Positions 1 to 5,909 of a DNA stretch of 8,704 nt are shown one piece after another; within the stretch, counting starts at the first letter, position 1; each line of letters starts with the position of its first letter. Under the pieces are notes generated by a model. It saw nothing but the letters and a program-made list of their open reading frames with translations, did no database searches and was not told the origin of the DNA. The stretch is from JACPAP01 sp035287045 (GTDB lineage Bacteria; Gemmatimonadota; Gemmatimonadetes; Gemmatimonadales; GWC2-71-9), in the NCBI GenBank assembly GCA_035287045.1, contig DATECF010000151.1, positions 1-8,704 of the forward strand. The letters are read 5' to 3'. Both the position numbers and the translations under genes were made by a program.

Positions 1-91
1 CTTTCCGGACGAACTGCAGCGAGGCGTCGCGCAGCTCGTCCGGCGTCGCCGGGGGCGCGAAGTTGAACAATGGGCGGATGTTCCGGCACAC
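1..91 (-). CDS. DUF2277 family protein, N-terminal fragment (runs off the left edge)
   Basis: Reading the minus strand from a GTG at 91-89 gives an open frame that begins M-C-R-N-I-R-P-L-F-N-F and continues A-P-P-A-T-P-D-E-L-R and S-L-Q-F-V-R-K to the window edge. This is the characteristic start of the small DUF2277 family: a Cys-Arg-Asn-Ile N-terminus, then the NF-x-PPAT element and the LQ(F/Y)VRK helix. Members are usually about 80-100 residues, so roughly the first third is present. Their function is not known. The GTG start is chosen because it places the conserved MCRN at residue 1; an in-frame GTG four codons upstream (103-101) is possible but would add residues the family lacks. Only a weak GAG-type ribosome site lies upstream. 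The gene is divergent from the haem/propeller gene at 213. Confidence 0.75.
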   Translation of the reverse strand, partial: MCRNIRPLFNFAPPATPDELRDASLQFVRK

Positions 92-155
92 GGTCGTACT
101 CACAGAAGGAGGGACGGACAGAAACTACTCCTGGCACGCCCCGCGTCCAACCGAT

Positions 156-183
156 ATCGTACATGCCGGACACTGTGGATCAA
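156..183 (-). promoter_or_regulatory. candidate sigma-70-type promoter for the DUF2277 gene
   Basis: On the minus strand a TTGATC hexamer (183-178) is followed after 16 bases by TACGAT (161-156), each matching four of six consensus positions. It would start transcription about 55-60 bases upstream of the GTG at 91. The -35 half overlaps the palindrome at 180-192. The hexamers are imperfect, so this is a weak prediction. Confidence 0.22.
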
Positions 184-192
184 ACCGTTTGA
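180..192. promoter_or_regulatory. 13-bp palindrome in the divergent promoter region (possible operator)
   Basis: TCAAAC-C-GTTTGA is a perfect inverted repeat of 6-bp arms around one base, in an AT-richer patch of a GC-rich region. It lies between divergent genes, 20 bp upstream of the ATG at 213, and overlaps the candidate minus-strand -35. A second perfect palindrome, CGATATCG, is at 152-159, about three helical turns away centre to centre. The geometry would suit a dimeric regulator, but both are short enough to occur by chance. Confidence 0.25.
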
Positions 193-212
193 ACTACACC
201 GGGGAAACGATC

Positions 213-1451
213 ATGCGAAAGGGAACCCTCCTCTCGTTCGCGGCGGCCATCCTCTGCGGAGCGCCGTCCGCGGAGGCGCAGGGCCCGCCACCGCAGCCGG
301 TCCAGCTCCCTGACGGAAACGGCAAGGAGTTGGTCGAGGCCACCTGCACCCAATGCCACCGGCTCAACCTGTTGACCGGCTCCGGAGGCTACACCCGCCA
401 GGGATGGGAAGCCGTCATCAGCTCCATGGTGGGCCTACCGCGCGAGCAAACCGCCGTGCTGGCGGACTATCTGGCCACCAACTTCCCGGAGAAGCCACGG
501 CCCGCCGCCGTGCTGCTTCCCGGGCCCGTCACCGTCGAGATCCGAGAATGGGTCGTGCCCTCCCTGGGCTCGAGGCCTCATGACCCGCTCGCCGCGGCGG
601 ATGGCTCGATCTGGTGGACGGGCCAATGGTCCAACGTGCTGGGGCGGCTCGATCCCAACACCGGCGCCATGAAGGAGTACCCGCTCAAGACGCCCCGGTC
701 GGGGCCGCACGGACTCATCGATGACAGTCAGGGCAACATCTGGTACACCGGGAACGCTCAGCGCCACGTTGGGAAGCTGGACCCCCGGAGCGGCGAGGTG
801 ACGGAGTATCCCCTGCCGGATGGCCCCTCCCGCGGCCCCCACACGCCGGTGTTCGACCAGCAAGGCACGCTCTGGTTCACGCTCCAGTCCGGCATGGTGG
901 GCAGGCTGACGCCAGTGACCGGCGAGCTGAAGGTCGTCTCGACACCCAGCCAGAACACCTACCCCTACGGTATTCGGGTGAACTCCCGGGGCGTCCCCTG
1001 GTACGTGGACTTCCGCGGCAACCGCATCGCCAGCGTGGACCCCGTGACCATGGAGATCCGCGAGTACACCCTGCCGGATCCCGCCGCCCGCCCCCGGCGC
1101 ATCGCGATAACGGCTGACGACGTCGTCTGGTACACCGACTACGCGCGCGGCTACCTCGGCCGGTTCGACCCCCGAACCGGCGAGGTGCGCGAATGGCTGT
1201 CACCCGGCGGCCCCGCGTCGCGGCCCTATGGCATCGCGGCGGTGGGTAACACGCTTTGGTACAGTGAATCCGGAGTGCGACCAAACACCCTCGTGCGCTT
1301 CGATCCACCGACCGAGGGGTTCCAGACCTGGGCCATCCCCTCGGGAGGCGGCGTGGTGCGGCACATGATGGCGACGTCCGACGGCAACCTCGTGCTGGCG
1401 TGCAGCGGCGTGAACCGCGTGGCCCTGGTCACCATCCGCGGCAACGACTAG
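213..1451 (+). CDS. exported c-type haem / Vgb-like (streptogramin-lyase-type) seven-bladed propeller protein
   Basis: A 412-residue protein. Residues 1-22 form a signal peptide ending A-E-A before Gln23. A single haem-attachment motif CTQCH is at 45-49, followed by a short helical stretch with Met72 as a candidate distal ligand, so the N-terminus (~30-95) looks like a minimal cytochrome c domain. The rest is a beta-propeller: the blade signature (I/L/V)-W-(W/Y/F)-(T/V/S) recurs at Trp134, 177, 221, 263, 306 and 349, with a degenerate seventh at 393-396 (LVLA), spaced 42-45 residues apart. Each is followed by a G-R-(L/F)-D-P-x-T-G type turn and an E-(Y/W)-x-L strand. This matches the Vgb/COG4257 propeller architecture. 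Vgb itself is a cytosolic virginiamycin B lyase without haem. Export and the haem motif argue for a periplasmic redox or binding role here; lyase activity is not supported. The start at 213 is preferred over an upstream in-frame ATG at 63 because it begins the signal peptide and follows GGGGAA (201-206); the upstream extension would overlap the DUF2277 gene. Confidence 0.85.
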   Translation: MRKGTLLSFAAAILCGAPSAEAQGPPPQPVQLPDGNGKELVEATCTQCHRLNLLTGSGGYTRQGWEAVISSMVGLPREQTAVLADYLATNFPEKPRPAAVLLPGPVTVEIREWVVPSLGSRPHDPLAAADGSIWWTGQWSNVLGRLDPNTGAMKEYPLKTPRSGPHGLIDDSQGNIWYTGNAQRHVGKLDPRSGEVTEYPLPDGPSRGPHTPVFDQQGTLWFTLQSGMVGRLTPVTGELKVVSTPSQNTYPYGIRVNSRGVPWYVDFRGNRIASVDPVTMEIREYTLPDPAARPRRIAITADDVVWYTDYARGYLGRFDPRTGEVREWLSPGGPASRPYGIAAVGNTLWYSESGVRPNTLVRFDPPTEGFQTWAIPSGGGVVRHMMATSDGNLVLACSGVNRVALVTIRGND

Positions 1452-1501
1452 CTGGCGTCGAGGAGCCGGCGTCGAGCGAACCGCAACGATCTGGAGGTCA
1501 A

Positions 1502-2242
1502 ATGGCCGACGCGCCGGGTCCCGGCAAGGATGACTTGCAGTTCGACAGCGCCGAGGTGGCGGGCGAGAAGCCCGCAGGCCCGGTGTGCGCGCTGTGCCAG
1601 AAGCCCATCACGACGTACTACTACGAAGCAGGCGGCCAGGTCGTGTGCGCTTCTTGTAAGAACCAGGTCCAGGCCTCGAACGTGCGCGGCGTGGCCGCGT
1701 CCAACTTCCTGCGGGCGACGCTCTTCGGCGTGGGCGGCGCTGCCGCGGGGGCGGGGGTGTACTACGCGGTCCTCGCCACCACCGGATACGAAGTCGGCCT
1801 GATCGCCATCCTGGTGGGCTTCATGGTGGGCTACGCGGTTCGGCTTGGCGCCCGCGGACAGGGCGGGCGCCGCTACCAGGTCGTGGCGCTGACGCTCACC
1901 TACCTCGCGATCGGGTCCACGTACGTGCCGCTGGTGATGCGTGAGTTTGCGGCGAACGAGAAGGCGGCGGCCGATTCCACGCGGATGGCCGGTGCCGATA
2001 CCGCCGTCGCCCGACCGGGCGCGGTCGGCGTGCTCATGGGCGTGGGGGCTCTGCTGGCCCTCGCCGCGGCGATGCCCATCATGCTGGGGATCGCCGGGTT
2101 TCCGTCGTCACTCATTTCCGTCCTCATCGTGGGGTTCGCCCTCCACCAGGCGTGGCGCATGAACGGACGGGTGAAGGTCACGTTCTCGGGACCCTTCAAG
2201 GTTGGCGCACCGCACCCCTCGGGAGGCGCGCCTGGCGCCTGA
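1502..2242 (+). CDS. zinc-ribbon multi-pass membrane protein of unknown function
   Basis: A 246-residue protein that I cannot assign to a named family. Near the N-terminus two CxxC pairs, Cys29/Cys32 and Cys49/Cys52, are separated by 16 residues including a run of tyrosines, a spacing that fits a small zinc ribbon or treble clef. There is no signal peptide. Hydrophobic segments at about 72-92, 96-116, 125-147, 170-190 and 195-212 suggest five membrane helices, with a polar loop around 149-168. The start at 1502 follows a near-perfect GGAGG (1493-1497), although only four bases separate it from the ATG; an in-frame ATG at 1400 would lie inside the preceding gene and has no such site. The gene is 50 bp downstream of the haem/propeller gene, and its end overlaps the M50 protease gene, so the two are probably translated together. 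A shared role with that protease is inference. Confidence 0.85.
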   Translation: MADAPGPGKDDLQFDSAEVAGEKPAGPVCALCQKPITTYYYEAGGQVVCASCKNQVQASNVRGVAASNFLRATLFGVGGAAAGAGVYYAVLATTGYEVGLIAILVGFMVGYAVRLGARGQGGRRYQVVALTLTYLAIGSTYVPLVMREFAANEKAAADSTRMAGADTAVARPGAVGVLMGVGALLALAAAMPIMLGIAGFPSSLISVLIVGFALHQAWRMNGRVKVTFSGPFKVGAPHPSGGAPGA

Positions 2243-3260
2243 CGGCGACGCCGTCCTGACGACCGGTGCCTGCCGCCAGTGCGGCACGCAGCTGGCTCCC
2301 TCCCTGCTGAGCTGCCCGTCGTGCCAGGCATTGGTCCACGCCGACCGGCTCAAGGCCCTCGCCGCCGACGCGGGAGCCGCAACCGCCTCGGGGGATTTGA
2401 GCGCCGCGTCAGCCAAGTGGCGTGAGGCGCTCGAGCTGCTGCCTCCCGGCACCCGCCAGTTCACCGCCGTGGAAGAACGGATTGCGGCCCTGGGCCGCGA
2501 GATTGATCGGCGTGGTCCAACAGCACCCAGGCCGCGCGAGCCGGTGGAGTCGGGGCTCAAGCGCGGTTGGGTCGGCGTGGCAGCCGTGGCGGTCTTCCTG
2601 CTGAGCAAGGGGAAGCTCCTGCTCGTGGGCCTCACGAAATGGAAGACCCTGCTGTCCATGCTGGTGTTCATCGGTGTGTACATCCAGGTCTGGGGTTGGA
2701 AATTCGCGCTGGGTTTCGTCCTGGGGATCTACATCCACGAAATGGGCCACGTGGCGGCGCTCAGCCGCTACGGCATCGCGGCCACGGCACCGATGTTCAT
2801 TCCCGGGCTGGGCGCCTTCGTGCGCCTCAAGCAGTACCCCACCGACGCCCGGCAGGACGCGCGCGTGGGACTGGCGGGCCCCATCTGGGGGCTGGCGGCG
2901 GGGCTCGTGGCGTATACCATAGGACTCGGCACCGATTCGCAACTCTGGTTCGCCATCGCCCAGAGCACCGCGTTCATCAACCTGTTCAACCTGATTCCGT
3001 TCTGGCAGCTCGATGGGGGCCGAGGCTTCCACGCCCTGACGCAACCCCAACGGTGGATCGCGGCGCTGGTGATCGGGGCGGCGTGGTGGTTCACCCACCA
3101 GGGACTCCTGCTCCTCTTGTTGGTGCTCGCGGTGGTGCAGGCCATCCGGCGGGGCCCCGACGAGCCCGACAACGGCGCGCTGGCCATGTACGCCGGCCTG
3201 GTGGCGGTGTTGTCGTGGCTGATGACCATCCCCGTGGTGACGACCGGCCTGGCCCGCTGA
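2202..3260 (+). CDS. zinc-ribbon site-2 protease family (M50) intramembrane metalloprotease
   Basis: A 352-residue frame counted from TTG at 2202. Residues 24-41 carry CRQC and CPSC (Cys24, 27, 38, 41), a rubredoxin-like zinc ribbon. Residues ~47-100 are a helical, TPR-like segment (GDLSAASAKWREALELLP). Residues from ~120 onward are multi-pass membrane. The catalytic zinc site is intact: HEMGH at 179-183 on a membrane helix and a downstream N-L-I-P-F-W-Q-L-D-G motif whose Asp271 is the third metal ligand. M50 enzymes cut membrane-embedded substrates in regulated intramembrane proteolysis. No PDZ domain is visible, as in the PDZ-less EGY/S2P-type branch, and the substrate is unknown. No ATG start exists ahead of the zinc ribbon. 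TTG 2202 has no clear ribosome site, whereas CTG at 2232 has GGAGG five bases upstream and would give 342 residues. Either start overlaps the upstream gene, by 41 or 11 bases. Confidence 0.88.
   Translation: MAHRTPREARLAPDGDAVLTTGACRQCGTQLAPSLLSCPSCQALVHADRLKALAADAGAATASGDLSAASAKWREALELLPPGTRQFTAVEERIAALGREIDRRGPTAPRPREPVESGLKRGWVGVAAVAVFLLSKGKLLLVGLTKWKTLLSMLVFIGVYIQVWGWKFALGFVLGIYIHEMGHVAALSRYGIAATAPMFIPGLGAFVRLKQYPTDARQDARVGLAGPIWGLAAGLVAYTIGLGTDSQLWFAIAQSTAFINLFNLIPFWQLDGGRGFHALTQPQRWIAALVIGAAWWFTHQGLLLLLLVLAVVQAIRRGPDEPDNGALAMYAGLVAVLSWLMTIPVVTTGLAR
2221..2234 (+). promoter_or_regulatory. Shine-Dalgarno plus possible CTG start for the M50 protease
   Basis: GGGAGG at 2221-2226 is followed by five bases and an in-frame CTG at 2232-2234, inside the last codons of the upstream gene, whose TGA is at 2240-2242. 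This is the best ribosome site near the start of the protease frame. The only standard start ahead of the zinc ribbon is TTG 2202, which lacks one. The next standard start, TTG 2331, would remove the zinc ribbon. Confidence 0.4.
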
Positions 3261-3268
3261 GCGCACGC

Positions 3269-3285
3269 GACGCCGCGGCGGCGTC
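3269..3285 (+). terminator. weak hairpin after the M50 gene (possible terminator)
   Basis: GACGCCG-CGG-CGGCGTC is a perfect 7-bp stem with a 3-base loop, eight bases after the protease stop codon. No T-tract follows, so it is not a classical intrinsic terminator. The 105-bp spacer around it (3261-3365) has no convincing promoter; a TTGAAT at 3301 lacks a well-spaced -10. Confidence 0.22.
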
Positions 3286-3365
3286 CAATCGCGCGGAGGC
3301 TTGAATAGCGTCGCCCCGGCCCACCCGGTAGTTTTGGCCCGTCCCCCAATAGGTTCGGAGACCTG

Positions 3366-4862
3366 ATGCGACGCGTCCCCTCCATCGCGCTGCTGGTGGC
3401 CCTCGCCTCGCCCCTGGCCACAACGCAGGCGCAGCAAAACGCCGCCGACCGCCGAGCCGCGCTGATCGCCCGCGCCAAGTCGCTGGAGCTTCCCGGCCGG
3501 TGGGACCCGCCGCCCGGTGACGCGCTCGACCACCACACCGCCGGATTTGCCAAGACCCTCTGTTCGGCCGTGTTCATCACCGGACTGGACCCCGCGGACG
3601 CCGCGGCCAACGTGGGCTTCTTCACCGGCCCGCTGGAATACCGTCGGTTCGTGATGGATACCGTAGTGGACCGCGCCCGGCAGGAAGTGCGGCTCCGGTT
3701 GCCGAATGGCGTGACCCGGGTAGCGCGCCGCTTCAAGCGCCAGGGCTGCATCGCACTGCCCATCGGCAGCGACTCGGTCTTCTTCACGCCGTCCGACGTC
3801 ACGCCCAACCTCCCCGATCCCGCCACCACGCCGTGGCCCATGGGCGACGTCTTGCCCAAGATGCCCTGGCCCGCGGCGATCGACTCGGCGGCCCTCGCGG
3901 CGGCGATGGACACGATGTTCGGTCCGCCGCAGGCCATGACGCTCGCCGTGGTGGTCACCTACCAGGGCCGGATCCTGGGCGAGCGCTACGCCCCGGGCAT
4001 CGGCATCCAGACGCCATTGGAAAGCTGGTCCATGGGGAAGAGCCTCACCGGCTCGTTGATCGCGCGGCTGATCCAGATGGGCGTGTACCGGCTGGACCAG
4101 CCCGCGCCCATCCCGCAATGGCAGCAGCCCGGCGATCCACGCCGGGAAATCCGCATCATGGACATCATGCGGATGTCGAGCGGCATCCGCATCAAGGCGC
4201 CCCAGGATCCGGATTGGAACGACTCGCTGGGCTACCCCGATCACCTCTACCTCTACACCGGCGGCGCGAACTCCTATCAGTGGGCTGCCACGCGCCCGCA
4301 GCAATGGAAGCCCAACACCGTGGGACGGTATCGCAACACCGATCCGGTGCTGGCGAGCTACCTGGTGCGCCTCGGCGCAGAAAAGCTGGGCCAGAACTAT
4401 CACGCGTTCCCCCAGCGCGCGCTGTTCGACAAGATCGGGGTCCGGAACGCGATCATCGAGACCGACCCCTACGGCAACTTCCTGGGCCAGGGCTATGAGA
4501 TGGTCTCGGCCCGCGACTGGGCGCGCCTGGGCAACCTCTACCTGCAGGACGGCGTCTGGAACGGCGAGCGGTTGCTGCCTGAAGGCTACGTGTCGTACGT
4601 GAAGACCTTGGCGCCGGCCTGGGTGGCGGACGGGCGGCCACAGTACGGCGGCGGGTTCTTCTGGGTGAACGGCGACCGGGGCCGGCCCATCCCCCGGGAC
4701 GCCTTTTCGATGCAGGGCGCCGGCGGGCAGAGCGCCACCATTATTCCGTCACACGACCTCGTCGTGGTGCGGATCGGCAAGTACCGCGGCGCCGGGGCCG
4801 GCGGCCGGGCGCTCAACCGGGCCTTCGAGATGCTGATGCGCATCGTCCCCGCGGCCCGCTAA
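3366..4862 (+). CDS. exported SxxK serine hydrolase, beta-lactamase/esterase (class C-like) family
   Basis: A 498-residue protein with a signal peptide ending T-Q-A at residue 22 before Gln23. The C-terminal ~320 residues carry the catalytic set of the serine beta-lactamase/penicillin-binding fold: S-M-G-K at 222-225 (nucleophile Ser222, general base Lys225), Y-R-N at 322-324, and G-A-G-G-Q at 451-455 where classical beta-lactamases have K-T-G. A glycine-rich version of this third motif is typical of esterase, amidase and 6-aminohexanoate-dimer-hydrolase relatives, so these are likelier than beta-lactam resistance. Residues ~30-170 form an extra N-terminal region with Cys66 and Cys128, a possible periplasmic disulfide. 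The ATG follows GGAG (3357-3360) at good spacing. The metallo-hydrolase gene begins 18 bp after the stop, so the two are probably one operon. The physiological substrate cannot be read from the sequence. Confidence 0.9.
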   Translation: MRRVPSIALLVALASPLATTQAQQNAADRRAALIARAKSLELPGRWDPPPGDALDHHTAGFAKTLCSAVFITGLDPADAAANVGFFTGPLEYRRFVMDTVVDRARQEVRLRLPNGVTRVARRFKRQGCIALPIGSDSVFFTPSDVTPNLPDPATTPWPMGDVLPKMPWPAAIDSAALAAAMDTMFGPPQAMTLAVVVTYQGRILGERYAPGIGIQTPLESWSMGKSLTGSLIARLIQMGVYRLDQPAPIPQWQQPGDPRREIRIMDIMRMSSGIRIKAPQDPDWNDSLGYPDHLYLYTGGANSYQWAATRPQQWKPNTVGRYRNTDPVLASYLVRLGAEKLGQNYHAFPQRALFDKIGVRNAIIETDPYGNFLGQGYEMVSARDWARLGNLYLQDGVWNGERLLPEGYVSYVKTLAPAWVADGRPQYGGGFFWVNGDRGRPIPRDAFSMQGAGGQSATIIPSHDLVVVRIGKYRGAGAGGRALNRAFEMLMRIVPAAR

Positions 4863-4880
4863 CTCACGTCAGGAGATCTC

Positions 4881-5771
4881 ATGCGCTTCGGTTCCTGTGT
4901 GCTCGTCGCCGCCGCGCTCGTCGCCAGCGCCGCGCCGGCGGCCGGTCAGAACTTCGACACGGTGCAGATCCGCACCCAGCCCCTTACCCGGGGTGTCTAC
5001 ATGTTGCAGGGCGCTGGCGGCAACATCGGGCTGGCCGTGGGCGACGACGCCGTGTTCGTGGTGGACGACCAGTTCGCGCCGCTCACGCCCAAGATTCTGG
5101 CCGCCATTGCCGCGATCACCCCGCGCCCGGTACGGTTCGTCCTCAACACCCACTGGCATTTCGATCACACCGGCGGTAACGAGAACCTGGGCAAGGCGGG
5201 CGCGCTGGTGGTGGCCCACGAGAACGTGCGGCAGCGCATGGCCGTGGGGCAGTTCATCGAGGCCGTCAATCGCCGGGAGCCGGCGGCGAACCCCGGCGCC
5301 CTCCCGGTGGTGACCTTCACCGAAGGCGTGACCTTTCACCTCAACGGCGATTCCGTGGTCGTCCGGCACGTCCCGCCCGCGCACACCGACGGCGACGCGA
5401 TCGTGTTCTTCACCCGCGCCAACGTGATCCACATGGGCGATTTGTTCGTGAGCGCCGGGCTGCCGCTGATTGACCTGTCCAGCGGCGGGTCGATCCACGG
5501 GTTCATCGGCGCGGCGGAAACGGCGCTCGGCATGGCCAACGCCGAGACCCGGATCATCCCGGGACACGGGCCGCTGGCCAACCGAGCGCGTTTACAGGCG
5601 TATCACGAGATGCTGATGGACCTGCGCACGCGGATCGGCGCCGAAATCGCCGCCGGCAAGACCGTGGAGCAACTCCTGGCGGCGAACCTCACGGCACCGT
5701 ACCAGCGGGAGTGGCCCGGTGGCCACGAACGCTTCGTGCGCCTCCTGCACCAGGAGCTGTCACGCCGCTAG
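4881..5771 (+). CDS. exported metallo-beta-lactamase-fold hydrolase
   Basis: A 296-residue protein with a signal peptide ending A-A-G at residue 22 before Gln23. The full dinuclear metal site of the MBL superfamily is present: H-W-H-F-D-H at 91-96, His168 in PAHTDGD, Asp187 in HMGDLF and His229 in PGHGPL. With the Asp bridging ligand and the DH pair retained, it resembles glyoxalase II/SoxH-like MBL hydrolases rather than B1 beta-lactamases, in which a Cys replaces the bridging Asp. The likely reaction is hydrolysis of an ester, thioester or amide in the periplasm; the substrate is unknown. The ATG follows AGGAG (4871-4875) with five bases between, 18 bp after the serine-hydrolase stop, suggesting co-transcription with that gene. 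The C-terminal helices (~235-296) are normal for the family, so the protein looks intact. Confidence 0.9.
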   Translation: MRFGSCVLVAAALVASAAPAAGQNFDTVQIRTQPLTRGVYMLQGAGGNIGLAVGDDAVFVVDDQFAPLTPKILAAIAAITPRPVRFVLNTHWHFDHTGGNENLGKAGALVVAHENVRQRMAVGQFIEAVNRREPAANPGALPVVTFTEGVTFHLNGDSVVVRHVPPAHTDGDAIVFFTRANVIHMGDLFVSAGLPLIDLSSGGSIHGFIGAAETALGMANAETRIIPGHGPLANRARLQAYHEMLMDLRTRIGAEIAAGKTVEQLLAANLTAPYQREWPGGHERFVRLLHQELSRR

Positions 5772-5793
5772 CAATCCAAGCAGCACACGAGAC

Positions 5794-5821
5794 TTGACAC
5801 GCCCGGCGCGGGAGGTAGCGT
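5794..5821 (+). promoter_or_regulatory. candidate sigma-70-type promoter for the tandem-domain gene
   Basis: A perfect TTGACA (5794-5799) is followed after 16 bases by TAGCGT (5816-5821), which fits the TAnnnT pattern common in GC-rich bacteria. Transcription would start near 5828, giving an untranslated leader of about 80 bases before the GTG at 5910. It suggests the downstream gene has its own promoter, separate from the hydrolase pair. Confidence 0.45.
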
Positions 5822-5833
5822 TGCGCCCGCGCC
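5805..5833 (+). terminator. 8-bp inverted repeat spanning the -10: operator or hairpin terminator
   Basis: GGCGCGGG (5805-5812) and CCCGCGCC (5826-5833) are perfectly complementary across 13 bases and enclose the candidate -10 hexamer. As RNA this could end transcription from the metallo-hydrolase gene, though no T-tract follows; as DNA it could be a repressor site over the promoter. An all-GC repeat of this length can arise by chance in such GC-rich sequence. The function is undecided. Confidence 0.25.
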
Positions 5834-5883
5834 CTCCCACGCCCCCTGTCCCTGCTCAGCCCGAGCGAGACCGTGCGAGCCTT

Positions 5884-5909
5884 GGCGCTCCTTTTCAAAG
5901 GAGCCCGCC
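5884..5909 (+). promoter_or_regulatory. leader hairpin sequestering the Shine-Dalgarno of the gene at 5910
   Basis: GCTCCTTTTCAAAGGAGC (5887-5904) is an inverted repeat of 8-bp arms around two bases. The right arm is the complete ribosome site AAAGGAG (5897-5903), and the left arm is its exact complement CTCCTTT (5888-5894). The stem can be extended outward by pairing GGCG (5884-5887) with CGCC (5906-5909) across a two-base CC bulge, ending right at the GTG start. In RNA the two or so innermost pairs would open to make a loop. Such a hairpin would block ribosome access until it melts or is opened, as in RNA thermometers and translational attenuators. The structure is seen in the sequence; a regulatory role is inference. 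Confidence 0.45.

Noticed and set aside
213..1451. Annotation of the propeller gene as virginiamycin B lyase (vgb)
   Set aside because: The repeat architecture matches the fold, but the protein is exported and carries a haem motif, and the lyase residues cannot be confirmed by eye.
3351..3364. AGGT/ACCT stem with the ribosome site in its loop before the serine-hydrolase gene
   Set aside because: Four base pairs are too few to be stable or significant.
2768..3958. A 396-codon open frame on the minus strand
   Set aside because: It is a second antisense shadow over the same two genes, with low-complexity composition and no motifs.
2409..4403. A 664-codon open frame on the minus strand
   Set aside because: It spans two plus-strand genes with intact catalytic motifs (M50 HEMGH and the SxxK hydrolase), is very rich in Arg, Gly and His, and shows no domain of its own.
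4873..4880. Palindrome GAGATCTC at the ribosome site of the MBL gene
   Set aside because: It has no loop, so cannot form a useful RNA hairpin, and an 8-base palindrome is expected by chance.
3366..5771. Antibiotic-resistance cassette (ampC-like plus metallo-beta-lactamase)
   Set aside because: The SxxK enzyme has GAGGQ instead of KTG, the MBL enzyme has an Asp bridging ligand as in glyoxalase II-like hydrolases, and there is no regulator, integron or mobile element nearby.
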